Assembly (NCBI GenBank): GCA_930367215.1
Contig: OV884058.1
Location: 167,320,478 to 167,384,477 of the forward strand
Reading direction: 5' to 3'
Origin: Pollenia angustigena
Lineage: Eukaryota > Arthropoda > Insecta > Diptera > Polleniidae
DNA length: 64,000 bases
The notes beneath the pieces were generated by a model, which saw nothing but the letters and a program-made list of their open reading frames with translations, searched no databases and had not been told where the DNA came from. Made by a program: the position numbers and the translations under genes. Positions 1-11,389 of the stretch are shown here, piece by piece. The first letter of the stretch is position 1. Every line of letters starts with the position of its first letter.

Positions 1-227
1 GGCGAACTGTCTGGGAGATCATTATCTCCAAGATCTCGGGGAAGTCTCTGGAATTGGGTTAATGAGACTCCTTGCATTCGTCAAGAGAGTGTGGGGTACC
101 TTGGATACCATCACATCTGACTGACCTTTTTACTTTCTTCTGTGGGTTATCGGACAATTGTGGTAACGCTAGGGACCTATTTGGTCTATGCGGGGTCTTT
201 GTGACCGGCCACTCTAACCTAACCTAC
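1..227. repeat. Unclassified repeat fragment at window edge
   Basis: I find no gene here. The stretch ends in two TAACC-type units (about 213-225) exactly where homology to the MITE copy at 31552-32370 begins, so it looks like a separate repeat that truncated or was joined to that MITE. The two units are too few to call telomeric DNA. The family is unknown. Confidence 0.3.
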
Positions 228-732
228 ATGTGTTTTACTATTAAAAATAAATTTTAATATAAAGTGAACAGCTTATTTCTTGTGAAAAATAAAAATTATT
301 TGTGAGTAATTTCAATGATTAAAAATACGAAAAAAAGGAAAATAAAACGGGAAAGTGAAGAAAGTTGGTTGAACGATCGCGGTGCTACAATCCTCAAAAT
401 AAAAGGGAGCCAAGTAGTTTGTCTTTCCAAGAATTAGAGGACATTATTTAAAGTTTATTTAAATAAATAATAAATTTATATTAAAAAAAATAAAATATTT
501 TATTTATATTCCACATTGTATTATAATCCGCATTTGAAAAACATTTGAGAATTACGTTTGAAATCAAGTTGAAAATAAAGGCATTTTTCAATTTGAAAAT
601 AATTTCCCCTTTTTGTTGAGAACGCTATGATTTTCAAATGATTTTCAAATCATTATCAAACGTTTGTCGTTTGAGAAAACGTTTAATTTCAAATCATTTT
701 CAATTTGAAATCAAACCTTCGTGTTTGTTGGG
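228..732 (+). mobile_element. Truncated MITE, CCCAACAAACACGAAG-type terminus
   Basis: This is a partial copy, in inverse orientation, of the complete element at 31552-32370. The shared sequence runs from about 228 to the end at 732, which reads CTTCGTGTTTGTTGGG, the reverse complement of the other copy's terminus. It contains many TTTGAAAT/ATTTCAAA half-palindromes. The other end is missing at the junction with the repeat before 228. The short open frame at 638-823 lies inside this repeat and is not credible as a gene. Confidence 0.75.
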
Positions 733-945
733 TAGAAGAGCGGACATAGTTATTTGTTTAACAGTTAAGCATAATAAAAAAAAAAATAATACTTTAAGAT
801 TTAACAAAAATTATTTTAATTAAGTTATAACTATTGAGCAGGTAAAAGGAGGAGATTAAATAATGACATACAGAGTAAGTTATAAAAAGTTTAAAAATAT
901 CAGTAAGTAAATATGTATTTATATAAAATGTGCATAGAGTTTTAG
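733..945. other. AT-rich spacer, nothing recognised
   Basis: No coding frame, inverted repeat or known repeat was found between the MITE end and the LINE fragment. Confidence 0.4.
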
Positions 946-1400
946 TTACAATAAAAATTTATAATCCTTTTTTTTAAAAAGTTGTGCGTTGCTGGTTTCC
1001 CTAATGATTGGAGGAATAGTATTCCAAAGACGTATTGCATTTACGAAGAACTGCCAATTTGATATAAGCGTATGGTGTCTCAGTTGTAGTAAAGTTCTGT
1101 TTCTGCCAAATCGACTAAAACTAAGCCGGCTATAAAGGTAATCAGGTTCGTGAGTTGATATGATTTTATGCAAGAATACCAATGTTCGTATTTTCATTGA
1201 TCATGGAACTGTACGCCGAGAATCTTCGCTGCGTAGAAGGTGATATGTTCACTATTTCCGTAAAGCTTAAGTCCATATACGTATCTAGTTATGTTGTTGA
1301 ACGTTACATTAAGTCTCGCTTTACTTGTTGCATCACAACTTGAAAAAACTTCACAAGCATAAGTTAAGGTGGGTATTAAGTAAGTTTTTGCAAGCAGCAA
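946..1400 (-). pseudogene. LINE reverse transcriptase C-terminal fragment, frameshifted
   Basis: Two overlapping minus-strand frames (1400-1194 and 1197-946) together read like the C-terminal tail of a jockey/CR1-type LINE ORF2. The first has a thumb-region block with YLIPTLTYACEVFSS; the second has the tail block AIRLWNTIPPIIRETSN, which matches the usual WN-LP-IR motif before the ORF2 stop. The frames differ, so at least one frameshift separates them. The catalytic domain and endonuclease are absent. It is a dead 5'-truncated relic. The family assignment rests on motif resemblance only. Confidence 0.65.
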
Positions 1401-1524
1401 AAAAAGTAGAGAGGGTGTTTAGCCAAGTAAACATCGTTATAAGTAATTTGAGAAATAGGTTACATTAAGCAACCGTTCATTCGATTTTATCAATTAGGTG
1501 AATATTTTTACCATAACAATACAA

Positions 1525-1800
1525 TATTTATACCACCACCACAATAGTGGGGAGGGTACTATGCGTTTGTGCTGATGTCTGTAACACCTTAAAATATTGG
1601 TCCTTAGCCCCCCTTTACGTATACCGACTCAGAATCACTTTCTGAGTCGAATTAATGATGTTTGTCCGGCTGGCTGGCTGTCCATATAAACCTTGTGCGC
1701 AAAGTACAGGTCGCAATTTAGAGATTATTTGATAAAATTTGGTACAAAGGTTCTTATGTGGTGTAGGGTATCATAAAGTCGGGTTTAATCGACTATTCTT
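1525..1800 (+). repeat. Interspersed repeat R1 (DINE-like), empty-site copy
   Basis: This contains the blocks TGTAACACCTTAAAATATTGG, AATCACTTTCTGAGTCGA and GCGCAAAGTAC, shared with 15290-15480. Around 1712-1745 it is continuous through the point where the relative at 15490-20513 carries the Foldback-like element, so it serves as a paralogous empty site. It has no coding capacity. R1 is a working name; it resembles the short non-coding repeats common in dipteran genomes. Confidence 0.55.
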
Positions 1801-2840
1801 TCTTACTTGTTTTTTATTGTAGATCTGTACTCAAAAGGTTGGGTAAATGTTGTCGTGATTGTGATTTACCTTCAAATTATTTAAAACTTATGATTATTTG
1901 AAACTAATGAGTGATTCCTATGAGATGAACAATAACGACATCGAATTTTTCGATGATTTCATTTTTTAATATTAATTTAGTTTAATATTAATTTACGTTT
2001 ATTCTTATTTAACAAATTGATCTTAACTCACAATTTCATCGTAAACAACTTTAAATGAATTATTTCTTTTTTGTTATTGAATTTTAATGTGTTTTTATTT
2101 AAAAAAGTTTTTTGCCATTTTGTAGCCCATTTTGTAGCCATTTTTTTCCGTAAATTTAGCCATTTTTGGTCACCAAGTTTTGGCAACACTGGTCTTGTGA
2201 GACATTGATGAACCAATTTTTATTACAATAGCAATATTTATTACAGTTTTAGGCGTACTTAAGTGTTTTTTTGGGGGAATGGGCTTTATATGTGGCCTAT
2301 GGTAACTAATGAACCGACCTTAAAGTTAAAATTGAGAAAATGCAAATTAATGTTGAGGAAAACGAATTGATATTGAGAAAATACAAAATAATATTACGTG
2401 CTTGTAAGACACCGTGTAAACTCACTCATATTCTTTAAAAAGAAACAAAATTTTTCATTAACTGAAATAAAATTAAAAGTGAATTATAATATAAATATGT
2501 TAATAATTTGCTGTTATGAACGTTTTTAGATTATTTCAGATGAAATTAAAAACGATAGTGTGAAGGCAAAGATTATAGTCCTTCTGTATTAGTCAAATCT
2601 GAGAAACATACTGCAAAATATAGATCGTGTAAAAGCACCTTAAGGTGGATTTTTGTGTATGTTGTTATTAAAGACCATATTAACTCAATTGGATTTAACA
2701 TTGGGCTATAAGGAACCAAGCGAAGAAGAGTCGCTGGTTATTTCTCAAAAATTATTTCCATTTGGCTATGACATGGTGGATTATTACACACAACAGCTTA
2801 ATCTTTAAGGGGTCTCCTAATTACTCCCATCGATTTATCA
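1801..2840. other. Non-coding AT-rich DNA with a short DINE-like fragment
   Basis: About 2235-2330 resembles part of the repeat at 43440-43890 (TTTTAGGCGTACT, then GGGCTTTATATG). The rest holds no gene or repeat that I recognise. The open frame at 2028-2216 lies in low-complexity AAA/TTT sequence and is not supported. Confidence 0.35.
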
Positions 2841-2883
2841 AGCTGTTTGCCCACACTCTTGCGCCTAGAATTTTCAATTATCC
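2841..2883. repeat. 43-bp direct repeat, downstream copy
   Basis: Identical to 4475-4517. It lies immediately after a 12-A run as read on the minus strand (T run at 2884-2895), where a target-site duplication of a minus-strand LINE copy would be expected. Confidence 0.7.
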
Positions 2884-4474
2884 TTTTTTTTTTTTAACGT
2901 TTATTTGACAAGAAATTTCTTATAATGTAGACCATAAATAAACAAATAGTAGTTAATATAACATAGTATACACTGTCCCGTGTTCGAGCACTCTAGTATA
3001 CTTGCAATCAGAAAATCTAAGTTCTTTTTAGGAATATTGAAAAAATAACTTACAGCTATTAAAAAACATATGTATATATATTTGCAATTTTTAATGTGGG
3101 AAAAACAATTGAAAAAACCACTTTAGTATTTAGATAGTTAAAATGGAAAAAAGTTAAGAGGTAAAAGAAAAATTTTAGCAACCATATCGGTGTAGCCACC
3201 AGTATTTTTTTATATTTAAGTTTGGCAACATGTTTTTGTCCCTCAAGTAGAGGGTTGTGTCATATCTTTTATTTGCATCTGTAATTTGTCTGCAGCTTAT
3301 TGCCTTGACATTGGCTCGCCTATCAATATGGTATAATACCGGAATTCCCATATTATTTTGAATATATCCCTGTTTATCTAGGTATAAAAATGCTTCCGGT
3401 GGCACATACCCATTTTTTCGAGTAACCTCGATATATTCTTGACTGACGTAGTAGGGGGCCATAACAAGGTTATTTAACCCGCATTCAAAAGTTTTTAGAA
3501 TATGGTTTCTTATTAGATGAATGATGAAATTATCTATTCTACTTATTTTTGAAGCATTATATAGCCTCTTGTTAGAAACGTATTTTTTAAATTCACTATC
3601 AGGTGACCTGAAGAGTGAAGTGCATGCTCTAAGGCATTTCCGTTCAAAAACTCTCATTTTTTCCATATATGATGGAGAAATATTGTACCAAATTTGGCAG
3701 CCATATGTTAATATTGGTCTAATTAGGGATTGGTATAGGATTAATTTATCCGAAGGGTTTATATATTTAAAATAAAATATTCTTCTGTATATAAAAAAAG
3801 CTTTTCTTGCCTTTGTTATTTGTAAATCTATGTGTTTGTTGTAATTCAGAAATGTATCAAGATAAATTCCTAAATATTTTACCATCTGCTTACTCACAAT
3901 ATTAACGTTAGCGCTAATATTCTTTCCAGTGCTTTCTAATTATAATTGCACTTTCCAACAGGTGGGCGGAATAAAATAGTCTCGCAATTGTCAATATTTA
4001 TTTTCATTTCCCAGTCATTGGCATATTTTTCTACTATTTGAAACAAGTCTTGTAACTTTCCATTAATTTTCCAAATTGTATCATCAGAGTGAAAAATTAT
4101 AATATCATCGGCAAATGCAACAATGTTATTTTTGACTTGTTTAAGCAGATCTAAAATATATAAATTGAAAAGAATTGGAGCGTTTACTGTTCCTTGTTGC
4201 AGGCCATTTACAATGGTGAATTTTCTCTTACTTATTTGGCTCTTATTGGATATAAGAAAATTTTTGTTACTAAGCATATTGTATATTAAAATAACCTGAT
4301 GAAAAGGCATTCTATATTTTGTAATTTTATATATAAATCCTGGAGTCCATATATTGTCAAAAGCTTTTTCAAAATCTATGAGACAAGCTCCTGTACACAA
4401 GGATTTATTCCAATTCCAGTTAATATTTGACACTAGATAATGAGCCGCATGCACAGTGGAATGCTGAAATTTAA
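2884..4474 (-). pseudogene. LINE ORF2 3' segment (RT palm to tail), 5'-truncated
   Basis: Two minus-strand frames encode the second part of a non-LTR retrotransposon ORF2. 4474-3936 carries palm motifs LIDFEKAFDNIW, GLQQGTVNAPILFNLYI and FADDIIIF, the last with the catalytic Asp pair. 3897-3175 carries the thumb and tail, with KYLGIYLD and SLIRPILTYGCQIW. A break in reading frame lies between them near 3900-3936. The minus-strand 3' end is an A12 run (2884-2895), and the unit is flanked by a 43-bp perfect direct repeat (2841-2883 and 4475-4517), as expected of target-primed integration. The 5' part of the ORF is missing from this piece but is found next to it at 4531-5358. Confidence 0.75.
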
Positions 4475-4517
4475 AGCTGTTTGCCCACACTCTTGCGCCT
4501 AGAATTTTCAATTATCC
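4475..4517. repeat. 43-bp direct repeat, upstream copy
   Basis: Identical to 2841-2883. A T8 run (4518-4525) and then the neighbouring LINE segment follow. A 23-bp block of LINE coding sequence is present on both sides (4455-4477 and 4531-4553), so the two LINE pieces overlap by that length. Confidence 0.7.
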
Positions 4518-4530
4518 TTTTTTTTGCACT

Positions 4531-5358
4531 AGTGGAATGCTGAAATTTAAAGCCGAACTGCCGATCATCAATTAAATTATTATTTTCGCAGAATTTAACT
4601 AAATTATTGTATATACACATTTCGAATACCTTACTGATGTTTGGAAGCATACTTATTGGTCGAAGATTCTTAAGATTGCTAGTATCTTTATTTTTCTTTG
4701 GTAAAATTACCATTAATGCTGTTTTCCAAGCATGGGGAAAGTATGAGTTGTTTAACATGTTGTTAAATAGTGTACAGTCTTCGAATATTATTTCGTTTGG
4801 GACCTTCTGAAGTATAATATTAGGGCTATTATCTATGCCAGAAGAAAGTTTTTTCCGTAGATTGTTAAATATATACAGGATTGAGTCCCTGGATATAAAG
4901 TAATGTTCTTCTAAATCATTTGCCTTTCTGCTTGAACTAAATGTAGGAATCGTTGAGATATTTCTTTCATACTCATTTTTTTCCTCCAAAAATGTGCGAA
5001 AAATTCTATCAACGTCTATGTGAGTATTATTATCAGCTTCAATCTCTTTATGAGAATGAACTGATTCAAAGTAAGTTCCAATTGAATTAAGAATTTCATC
5101 CTGATCCTTAATTATGAGTTTGTTACTACCTATTTCCTTTTCTAATGAGCATATATCTATCCCAGTATATTTAAACCAAGCCTCATCATCATGACTTATC
5201 TTTAAGATATATAAACCTAACGATTGTGACACTCTGAATTGCTTTTTAACCTCATTGAATGTGTTTGAAGGATTACGGCTGTCCATGATGGCCAGCCGCT
5301 CCCGGAAATGGTTGTTGACCGTTAGTGTGAAATTATCCTTAATAAGTTTTCTTACCAA
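4531..5358 (-). pseudogene. LINE ORF2 5' segment (fingers region of RT)
   Basis: One open minus-strand frame covers the linker and RT fingers: KKLSSGIDNSPN, HAWKTALMVILPKKNK, LKNLRPISMLPNISKVFEMC and DDRQFGFKFQHST. It ends where the neighbouring segment starts, sharing the FKFQHST codons. It then runs through A8 and the 43-bp repeat to an accidental stop at 4471. No endonuclease domain precedes it; homology stops near 5358-5400, beside a Tc1-like relic. Together with 2884-4474 it would cover most of an RT, but each piece alone is dead. Confidence 0.7.
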
Positions 5359-5399
5359 TTTTAGTTGAGATTTTAGTAAATTTAGATCCGTTTGTGTTA

Positions 5400-6112
5400 A
5401 ATAAAGTTCTAATCTATAGTATTGCTTTATTTTGCTTAGAATTTTATTTTTTTTCCAGGTTTAATTTTCTTATTACTGAATTCGAAAACTTAGCAATTGG
5501 GTCCGCAGATTTAAATTTTGGCACCGATTTCTCAATCCAGAGGATAATATTCCACCGACTTGGTGGATATTTGGAACTCGGGAAGATGGTAGGAGTATTT
5601 AAGCTCCTGAGATTTTCCTGGGCAAGCCACGAGTTCTTCTGTAGAACAAAATGAAATTTCGTCAATCCAAATTATTTGTTTTCTACTTTGAATGCGATTA
5701 TTTAAATCCTCAACGTACTTGGCTCGTTGCATGTTTTCCATGATGCTCATTGTTATTGTTTAAAGTGCAACGATTTCATAGTAAGCATCTTACAGTTACG
5801 GTTAGTTGAAATTGTTGACGTTGTTACGCATTTCTGAAACTCTGTTCGAACATTTGCTTTCTGTAGCTTAATTGTGGGGGTTTCTTCTAGCCGTTCAAAA
5901 ATATGTTCTATCGCTTCCTTGGTTAAGAGTTTAGAGTTTTTACCACCGCGCTTTAGAGGTTCAAGGCTACCATCCTAAACCCAACGGTGGACAGTTTTAT
6001 AGTTTATTTCTATATAAACCAAATTTTATTAAAAAAAAAAAAAAAAATCGTTTCGTTTCGTTTTTAAGGTGTACTCAACTATTTTCCGAGGTGTACTCAA
6101 TTAATTTCCGAG
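5400..6112 (-). pseudogene. Tc1-like transposase relic with repeated terminal motif
   Basis: The minus strand keeps disjoint transposase blocks. A helix-turn-helix region lies near 5990-5830 (TVHRWV, then KRGGKNSKLLTKEAIEHIF). The second-Asp block is near 5690-5660 (KQIIWIDEISF, where Tc1 proteins have W-DE--F). A degenerate C-terminal block is in another frame, 5665-5444. Frameshifts and a stop separate them and the centre is missing. At 6069-6112 the motif GTGTACTCAA-TATTTTCCGAG occurs twice in tandem, as in a Tc1-type terminal repeat with internal direct repeats. The opposite terminus was not found, perhaps lost at the LINE junction near 5390. Confidence 0.6.
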
Positions 6113-6560
6113 AGAGTTATTGTACCTATGGTAAATTATAGATCGATCTTTCCGAAATTAAGAAGTGTTATTTCCAGTTATATAAAACTAGTTAATGCAA
6201 AATCTAATATGAATCGGTGCTTTACGTCATTAATTTTTGTAAGTTTTTGTAACAGAATGATATATTTTTTATGTTGGTTCTTCAATTTTATGGTTCATAA
6301 CTCTTTTCCTACTTAATCGATTGTGTTGGATTTTAATCCCAAACTGCGTTAGAGAACTAGAGCCAATTTGACACCAAAAATTGTTCTTTTCATTAGAAAC
6401 TTTATAGAATGAGCATGTTCTTAACAGACAGACGGACATGGCTTAGTCGACTTTAAATTATTCAAAGATTTACAATGTGTACACTTAATTGGGACTTAGA
6501 TGAATATTAGAAAAAAGTTTACCCTCTTCACAACTTATTATTGTGGTGGAGGGTATAAAA
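6113..6560 (+). repeat. DINE-1/mini-me-like repeat
   Basis: It has GTAAATTATAGATCGATC near the start, a GACAGACGGACATGGCT core at about 6427-6443, and the end motif GTGGTGGAGGGTATAAAA at about 6543-6560. The same order of blocks occurs at 43440-44285, 57120-57930 and 58260-58850. The GACAGACGGACATGGCT plus terminal GGGTATAAA layout resembles Drosophila DINE-1/mini-me Helitron-type repeats; that name is an inference. Confidence 0.55.
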
Positions 6561-6964
6561 AGATGTGAATTTGCATAGTTTTTCTCTCCCCCACAGAGCT
6601 ATTGTTGAATTTGTTAGCACTGTTTGCATAATTTTAATAAATTAATATAATTTTCAAAATATACTAAAGCTCAATGATTAATTTTCCTGGTGGGCTATAG
6701 TGTGTTGCAAAACAAGTTCGATCCCGTATGGAGTGTAGCAAAAGTCGTATTTTTCGAAAATTCGTAGCAAAACTTGTTTGTTCCGAAATGAAATCGATTA
6801 TTTTTCTTTATTTCAGTTGGTTAAAATTTTTCAACTGTCGAGTTTTTAATCATGAATGAATGGCATAACACTCCAGACCACTTCATTTAATCGGGCGCTA
6901 TATGTTTTTTGCATTTTCTCTAAATTTGATTAAAGTGTAAAGAAAGAGTTTTGCATATCACTTA

Positions 6965-7601
6965 GTCTGAGTTCACATGGCTCATGTCTTATTGACAAGA
7001 TTCTTCCTTTTTCTTCTATGAAAATGAATTGGCGTTCAATGATTCATGTCATGTTGACGACATGTGCTTTTTTGATATTGAAAACAATAACAAAATTAAT
7101 CAACGAATGAAAAAGCAAAACGTAAAGACAGTACATCCATCTGTGTACTCGTTTATTTTCCCCTCGTCCATCTCGCCTATAAAGTAGCAATCTTGTCAAT
7201 AACCCTGCAAATAACACGACTAGTCCAAACACGCGTGTAAAGAGTAGTCCACAAGGGACCAGGACTAGTCCAAAATTAACCCAAACGTATGGAAAAAACC
7301 TGGTCTATTTTACATTACGATGTCCTAGGAGAGGACCATATAACCCACCTTTGGACAACTAAGTAGTAGTTTTGAAACTACTCCATGGTATACTCAAGAG
7401 GATTAGTTTTAATTCGTTTAAAAACGAAAGCATGTCGTTAAAAAACGAAGACATGTCGTCTCACTACAAACACTTTTTAACAATAACATGGTCCATGCTT
7501 GCATTACATCGGACCAGTCCATGGAGTAGTCCATTTTATCAAAATGGATCAGGTGGTCCAATTTTATTTGCAGGGAAGACATTAGCCATATGAACTCAGA
7601 C
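6965..7601. mobile_element. PIF/Harbinger-like MITE with TTA target duplication
   Basis: The termini GTCTGAGTTCACATGGCT (6965) and its inverted partner ending at 7601 are flanked by TTA at 6962-6964 and 7602-7604. TWA duplications are typical of PIF/Harbinger. Copy B at about 59215-59235 is the unoccupied site. The inverted repeat continues through ATTGACAAGATT (6991-7002), whose partner AATCTTGTCAAT (7188-7199) is separated from the rest of the right terminus by the nested element 7203-7575. The original element was therefore about 265 bp. No transposase is present. Confidence 0.8.
7203..7575. mobile_element. MITE, CCCTGCAAAT termini, copy 1 (nested)
   Basis: It begins CCCTGCAAATAA and ends TTATTTGCAGGG. 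It splits the right terminal repeat of the Harbinger-like MITE. Related copies are at 38238-38545 (partial) and 49318-49646. All share GGACCATGTCAT and CCATGGAGTAGTTTT-type blocks. The apparent duplication is only AA, judged by comparison with the intact left terminal repeat. The superfamily is unresolved. The open frames at 7372-7593 and 7418-7609 are repeat sequence. Confidence 0.8.
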
Positions 7602-8424
7602 TTACTCATATTTTCTTGTTGATGGTATAAAAAAGGAATTCAAACTTTAACCACCTTCGAATATTAACACGAAAAAAATGTATTAAGAATTAAAATTTTT
7701 AAACAAGCTTCTGGATCGTCGTTATTTAACTTAAAAGAAAGCGAATTCAGATTCTAGATTTATTTTTTTGCTCCTTTAATACTCAAAAAATTTGCTTAAA
7801 CTTTAACCATCGCAATATGCGCACCCGGGTACAGGGCCGTCTTAAGGCATGTCGGGGCCCCTGGGCACAAAATAATTTGGGGCCCCACTGGAAAGTAAAA
7901 AAAACCTCATGACAAGAATTATTTGTTATGATTTTAAATTTATTATGTTTAATATAAATTTAATACATGTTATTTAATGTTATGTATAAGAAATATTACC
8001 TATGTTCTGATTTAAATTGGCTACGCTAAAGTTTTTTTTTTTCGGGATTTCTGTGCTGCAAAATCTTCTATTATATCCTCAAAATCAATTTTTTGAAGGA
8101 TATCACTTTCAATGCACGTAATTGATTTTTTATTCTCTTTAGCCGAGAAAATGACCGCTCTCCACTACAATTAGTGATCATTAAACAAAGAAATATTCTT
8201 GTAGCAACTTCAACAATTGTAAAGTTTCTTCTAACTTATCGGACTTTATTAGGTTATGTATGTATAGCTGAAATACTTAATTCCGATGATTCCGTTGCTA
8301 TGTTCTTGAGGTACTGCCTTAAATGAAAACATTCTGATATGAACTCCTTAGCATTAATGTCTTTGTGGTAGAATTCGGAAAATTCTTTTAATTTTTTTGA
8401 TAACTGGTCATAATCAGTTGTTAT

Positions 8425-9567
8425 TAGAGTTTTTTTTTTCCCGGAGTTTTTCGATTCCCGGGAAAGCGGGAAAAATTTTTAAATTTCCCGGGATCCCGGG
8501 ATCCCGCTCCATACAAATAATACAAAGTAAACTTGGTTTTATTAATGAAAAAAACTTTTATTAACAAACGTGAGGGAACTTGTTTACAAAGTAAGTAAAA
8601 TAAATGCTTAAATACTACAAAAATTATAAGTAAATTCCGTATTATGATGATCTAGTACAAGATAAAATAAACATAACAATTGAGGTACTCAAGATATGAG
8701 ATCAAAAAGTAAAATCATAAAATATATAAAATATTTTAATAAATATATTAACATTTTTTAACGGCGTAGGAAATTACTTTCTGACACACTCAAAGCGTTT
8801 AGTGAGTCGCCAAAGAGTATATTTCTGATTTTGTTTACTGATTACCATGTTTCCGAAAAATTTCGTTTACTTTTTTACCGAGGTTGGACAAATAATTAAA
8901 AGTGCACCGTTGTTGCATGCTTCTGATGTCAAGGTTGATGCAAAAAATAGCATCATCCGGACTACTTCTTACAAACTATTTCTTTTCATTAGGTCCATCT
9001 GTAATCTTTAGGACAATGTGTTTTTCAAATTGTATGTTTTAGTAACTTACACGAGTTTCATTACTTTTTTTATTTCGGTTTCCCCGCACTTCCCGGATAT
9101 ATTACCAAGCTCGATTTTTTTTTTTTTTGTAGATACGACTATGTTGCAATAACGTAGCGATATGTTTATGTATATCCTATTTTTAAGACTTGTCCATGGT
9201 CAATGAGAATTTACTGCCTGCATCTTATTTTGAATTTATGTTCTTTATCAATTCATCACTTCACTAAATTTATTAATTATCAACTGTTGCACTGCCCATT
9301 CTGCTTTTAATAGATTTATTGCCGCAGGAGACATTGATTTACGTTTGTACACATTTCTTATAATTGATCTAATCGACAACCCATCCACAGATGCTAATTT
9401 TTAGAGAAAAGAAAACTAAATTTCAGAGTAAAAATAGCTGTTTTCTGAAACTATGAAGAACTTTTTATTTCCCGGGATCCCGCAACAAAAATCCCGGGAA
9501 AACGGGAAATATAATAAGTGAAATTCCCGGGAATTCCCGGGACGGGAAATCCCGGGAAAAAACCCTA
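8425..9567 (-). mobile_element. Second hAT-like element nested in the hAT transposase
   Basis: The termini TAGAGTTTTTT (8425) and, inverted, TAGGGTTTTTT (9567) fit the hAT YARNG rule and are flanked by the 8-bp repeat GTTGTTAT (8417-8424 and 9568-9575). Subterminal DNA on both sides is crowded with CCCGGGA/TCCCGGG palindromes. On the minus strand a short relic encodes LASVDGLSIRSIIRNVYK (about 9400-9347), and another SLNALSVSESNFLRR (about 8808-8764), consistent with a decayed hAT protein. This insertion separates the host transposase core from its dimerisation domain. Confidence 0.82.
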
Positions 9568-10690
9568 GTTGTTATTAATTGAGAAAGAAAACTAAAAATT
9601 TCATCAATTTCTTGGTATGCTGCAAAACGCTTTTTTAAATGAGCATGTAATGCGTCAATTATGGGAATAAACGTTTCTACGCGGAATTTTTGTTTGCCAA
9701 TTAACTGTACAGTCTCCGCTGATCCGTCAAAAAAAGTAAGACGTGTGCTGCGAATTTTTTTTCTTTCAAACATATCTTTATAGTCACCATTGGGTTTTTT
9801 GGACAAATTGGAAGTAGGATTCTGCATCTGAAACACATTGAACAGCTTCAACACCTACAAAATTTAATGAATGTGCCGCACATGGAACAAAAATGGCAAA
9901 TTCACATTTTTCTTTTATTCTTGCCTGAACACCAGAAAACTTTCCTGCCATATTTGATGCATTATCGTAACTCTGCCCTCGGCAATCTTTTATAGGAATA
10001 TCAAGACTTTCAGTAGAGTTTAAAATGGCACCTGCTATGTATTGAGCATTATGTTCATCCATTGGCAAAAATTGCAAAAATCTCTCAATAGGCTCTCCGT
10101 CTTTGACGTATTTAATTTATTTTATTTAATTTTCACTACTGCAACAATTCTTTTAAGTTCATTCTTCCAATAATTGACTTGTGTATTACATTGGGACAAA
10201 AACTCGCTGTCAATTCGCCCAGTAGTTTTGCTTCTTGCGACATATTTCATTATTGATTCCCTGTGTTGTTAACTGTTCTCATGCTCCATTAATAAATTAC
10301 TTATATGTTTCCAGTCTTTATATCCATTTGGAGAACTCAAATTATGACCAGTACCAGTAGTAGCATTAAATAGACGGCAGCAATAACAGTATACAGAGTT
10401 CTTTGACGGTGAAAATAGGAGCCATTTTCTTTCTAAATACTCACCATTCGTCAATATACGGGTGATCATATTTTTAGTCAAGTATCTAGTTTTTGTTTTA
10501 CTGCTTGAATCTGGAAAAATTTTAGAAGTTTTGGAGAAGTCACACTCTTTATTTTGAAAAAATTCTGGCCCTTTTTGAGTCCACATATCGCGTACTTCAT
10601 CCGTTAAAATTTCATCACAGTACGTACCAGGATCAGGAGATACACTTTCTATGGTCGTAAATAACACTGCTTTACAAATTTTAAGTTTTG

Positions 10691-11389
10691 AAAAGTACCA
10701 AGAACGCCACATGCCTAGATAAGTTAATTGGGACCTCCTGAACACGAAAAACGCTGTAATTTTGTTTTCCTAAGTACCGGTTTTTAGATAACGGTGCTTT
10801 TATGTTTTTCGGTGTATGGTCCCACTCAAACCCTTGTGGAGCCCAACCAAAAATCTCATATAAAATTCCGTTTTTTTAAATACGTTAAAACTGATGGTTA
10901 AAAAACGGAATTTTATTTGAGATGAAAATATTGTCGTTCCACAAAATCCCTAATTAAAACTTTATTTTTCATCCGTTTTTTTTTTTCAAATTACGCTTAA
11001 AATGTTGGTTATTAAATATACTATTTGGTTAAAAAATAAAACATTCCAGATATTTAATATAACGTAGAAAAAAAAAACGAAATAAAAATGAAAATTTTTG
11101 AAAAAAACGTAAAAAATAGGCAAATTTTGAACTTTGAGGTGCCATTACTCAGCCATTTTCAGCATATCGACAGAAAAGGCATTCAATTAACTTTCCAACG
11201 ATATGCCATTTATTTCGATTGGACTTTTTGGCTGGGCTCCACAAGGGTTTGAGTGGGACCACACACCGAAAAACACAAAAGTACCGTTATCTAAAAAACT
11301 GTACTTAGGAAAAAAAATTACAGCGTTTTTCGTGTTTAGGAGGTCTCAATTAACTTATCTAGGCGTGTGGCGTTCTTGGTATTTTTTGG
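10691..11389. mobile_element. Inverted-repeat element with ~160-bp arms
   Basis: The left arm, about 10691-10850, and right arm, about 11232-11389, are near-identical inverted copies beginning TACCAAGAACGCCAC. The spacer of about 380 bp is T/A-rich and non-coding. It lies inside the hAT transposase gene, so the first residues of the open frame at 10269-10745 come from this element's arm rather than from transposase. No clean target duplication could be assigned. Confidence 0.65.

Noticed and set aside
213..225. Telomere-like TAACC repeats
   Set aside because: Only two units; flies of this group do not use simple TAACC telomeres, and the context is interspersed repeats.
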